From the NCBI GenBank assembly GCA_964590225.1, contig CAZPWS010000048.1, positions 1 through 25,445 of the forward strand: DNA of 25,445 bases. Reading direction: 5' to 3'. Shown here piece after piece: positions 25,102-25,445 of this stretch. A program made the translations under genes and the position numbers. This DNA comes from JAEUSG01 sp964590225. Lineage in GTDB: Bacteria; Fibrobacterota; OXYB2-FULL-49-7; JAEUSG01. Numbering within the stretch: position 1 is the first letter of the stretch; every line of letters starts with the position of its first letter. The notes under the pieces are model-generated. The model worked only from the letters and a program-made list of their open reading frames with translations, had not been told where the DNA came from and did not search any database.

Positions 25102-25445
25102 TTACCAGTTTTCTGCTAAAACTTCAAAGAATTTTTTTGGATGTGTACAGGCTGGACATACATCAGGCCCTTCTACACCTTCATGAATATAACCGCAATT
25201 TGAGCAGCGCCATGTTACCTGTTTGTCTTTTTTAAACACCTTTCCGCTCTTGATGTTTTGCAATAAAGCCTTATACCGTTTTTCGTGCTGCCTTTCTGCA
25301 ACAGAGACCGCTTCGTACATTTGCGCTACCTTTTCAAAGCCCTCTTCTCGCGCAGTCTTGGCGAACGATGGATAGATTTCTGCCTGCTCTTCATGTTCAC
25401 CGGCAGCCGCTTCTGCCAAATTCTCTTCGGTAGTTCCAATTACGC
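25102..25445 (-). CDS. Rubrerythrin (5' end outside window)
   Basis: The frame stays open to the right edge, so the start and first part are missing. What is visible is the second half of the ferritin-like diiron domain, with GTTEENLAEAAAGEHEEQ and AERQHEKRYKAL supplying Glu and His iron ligands, then a C-terminal rubredoxin-like domain with CSNCGYIHEG and CPACTHPKKFFEV. Rubrerythrins reduce hydrogen peroxide in anaerobes. Paired with rubredoxin, it marks an oxidative-stress defence unit. Confidence 0.93.
   Translation of the reverse strand, partial: VIGTTEENLAEAAAGEHEEQAEIYPSFAKTAREEGFEKVAQMYEAVSVAERQHEKRYKALLQNIKSGKVFKKDKQVTWRCSNCGYIHEGVEGPDVCPACTHPKKFFEVLAENW

Noticed and set aside
1..25445. 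CRISPR arrays, insertion sequences, prophage or integrase signatures
   Set aside because: No regularly spaced repeats, transposase motifs or phage genes were found. The two tRNA genes show no flanking integrase or duplicated 3' end.

Overview
The window is a gene-dense stretch of bacterial chromosome at moderate GC. It carries 19 complete or nearly complete protein genes, two gene fragments cut by the window edges, and two tRNA genes. No transposons, phage genes or CRISPR arrays are visible. An MCE/MlaD-type lipid-transport protein points to a diderm (Gram-negative-type) cell. Rubredoxin and rubrerythrin suggest an anaerobe or microaerophile. The signal-peptidase-like protein has an insertion resembling Bacteroidota-type enzymes, and a HprK/HPr/Enzyme I system is present. 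I would guess a member of the wider FCB assemblage (Fibrobacterota-like) or a similar diderm anaerobe, but this is weak inference.

Layout. (1) 1-2800: the end of a SEC-C zinc-motif protein on the plus strand, then on the minus strand a duplicated DUF1538 membrane protein preceded by tRNA-Cys. (2) 2988-11397: a nine-gene plus-strand run with short gaps or overlaps, hpf-hprK-mlaD-like-ptsH-ptsI-hom-ptb-eda-kdgK, ending at a strong hairpin terminator at 11422-11462. It joins ribosome hibernation, the PTS phosphorelay and its HPr(Ser46) kinase, an MCE protein, homoserine synthesis, an acyl-phosphate-forming transferase, and the last two steps of 2-keto-3-deoxygluconate breakdown. (3) 11462-11534: tRNA-Lys on the minus strand shares that terminator. 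(4) 11643-14741: a stand-alone GH2 beta-galactosidase with its own putative promoter. (5) 20038 down to 14727: a compact minus-strand run lepA, signal peptidase I-like, chorismate mutase, EPSP-synthase-like, NAD kinase. (6) 20078-24853: a plus-strand run of a membrane-anchored unknown protein, pyrR and cobalamin-dependent metH. (7) 24856-25445: minus-strand rubrerythrin (5' end outside the window) and rubredoxin, with a terminator.

The most unusual feature is in the lepA run. The signal peptidase I-like protein has Gly and Arg at the positions of the catalytic Ser and Lys. The neighbouring EPSP-synthase-like protein keeps the fold-level sequence but has replaced nearly every substrate-binding motif. 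Both reading frames are intact and tightly coupled to housekeeping genes, so they look like retained, repurposed pseudoenzymes rather than decaying genes. A second point of interest is an MCE-domain gene between hprK and its substrate gene ptsH, in a run that contains no Enzyme II gene.
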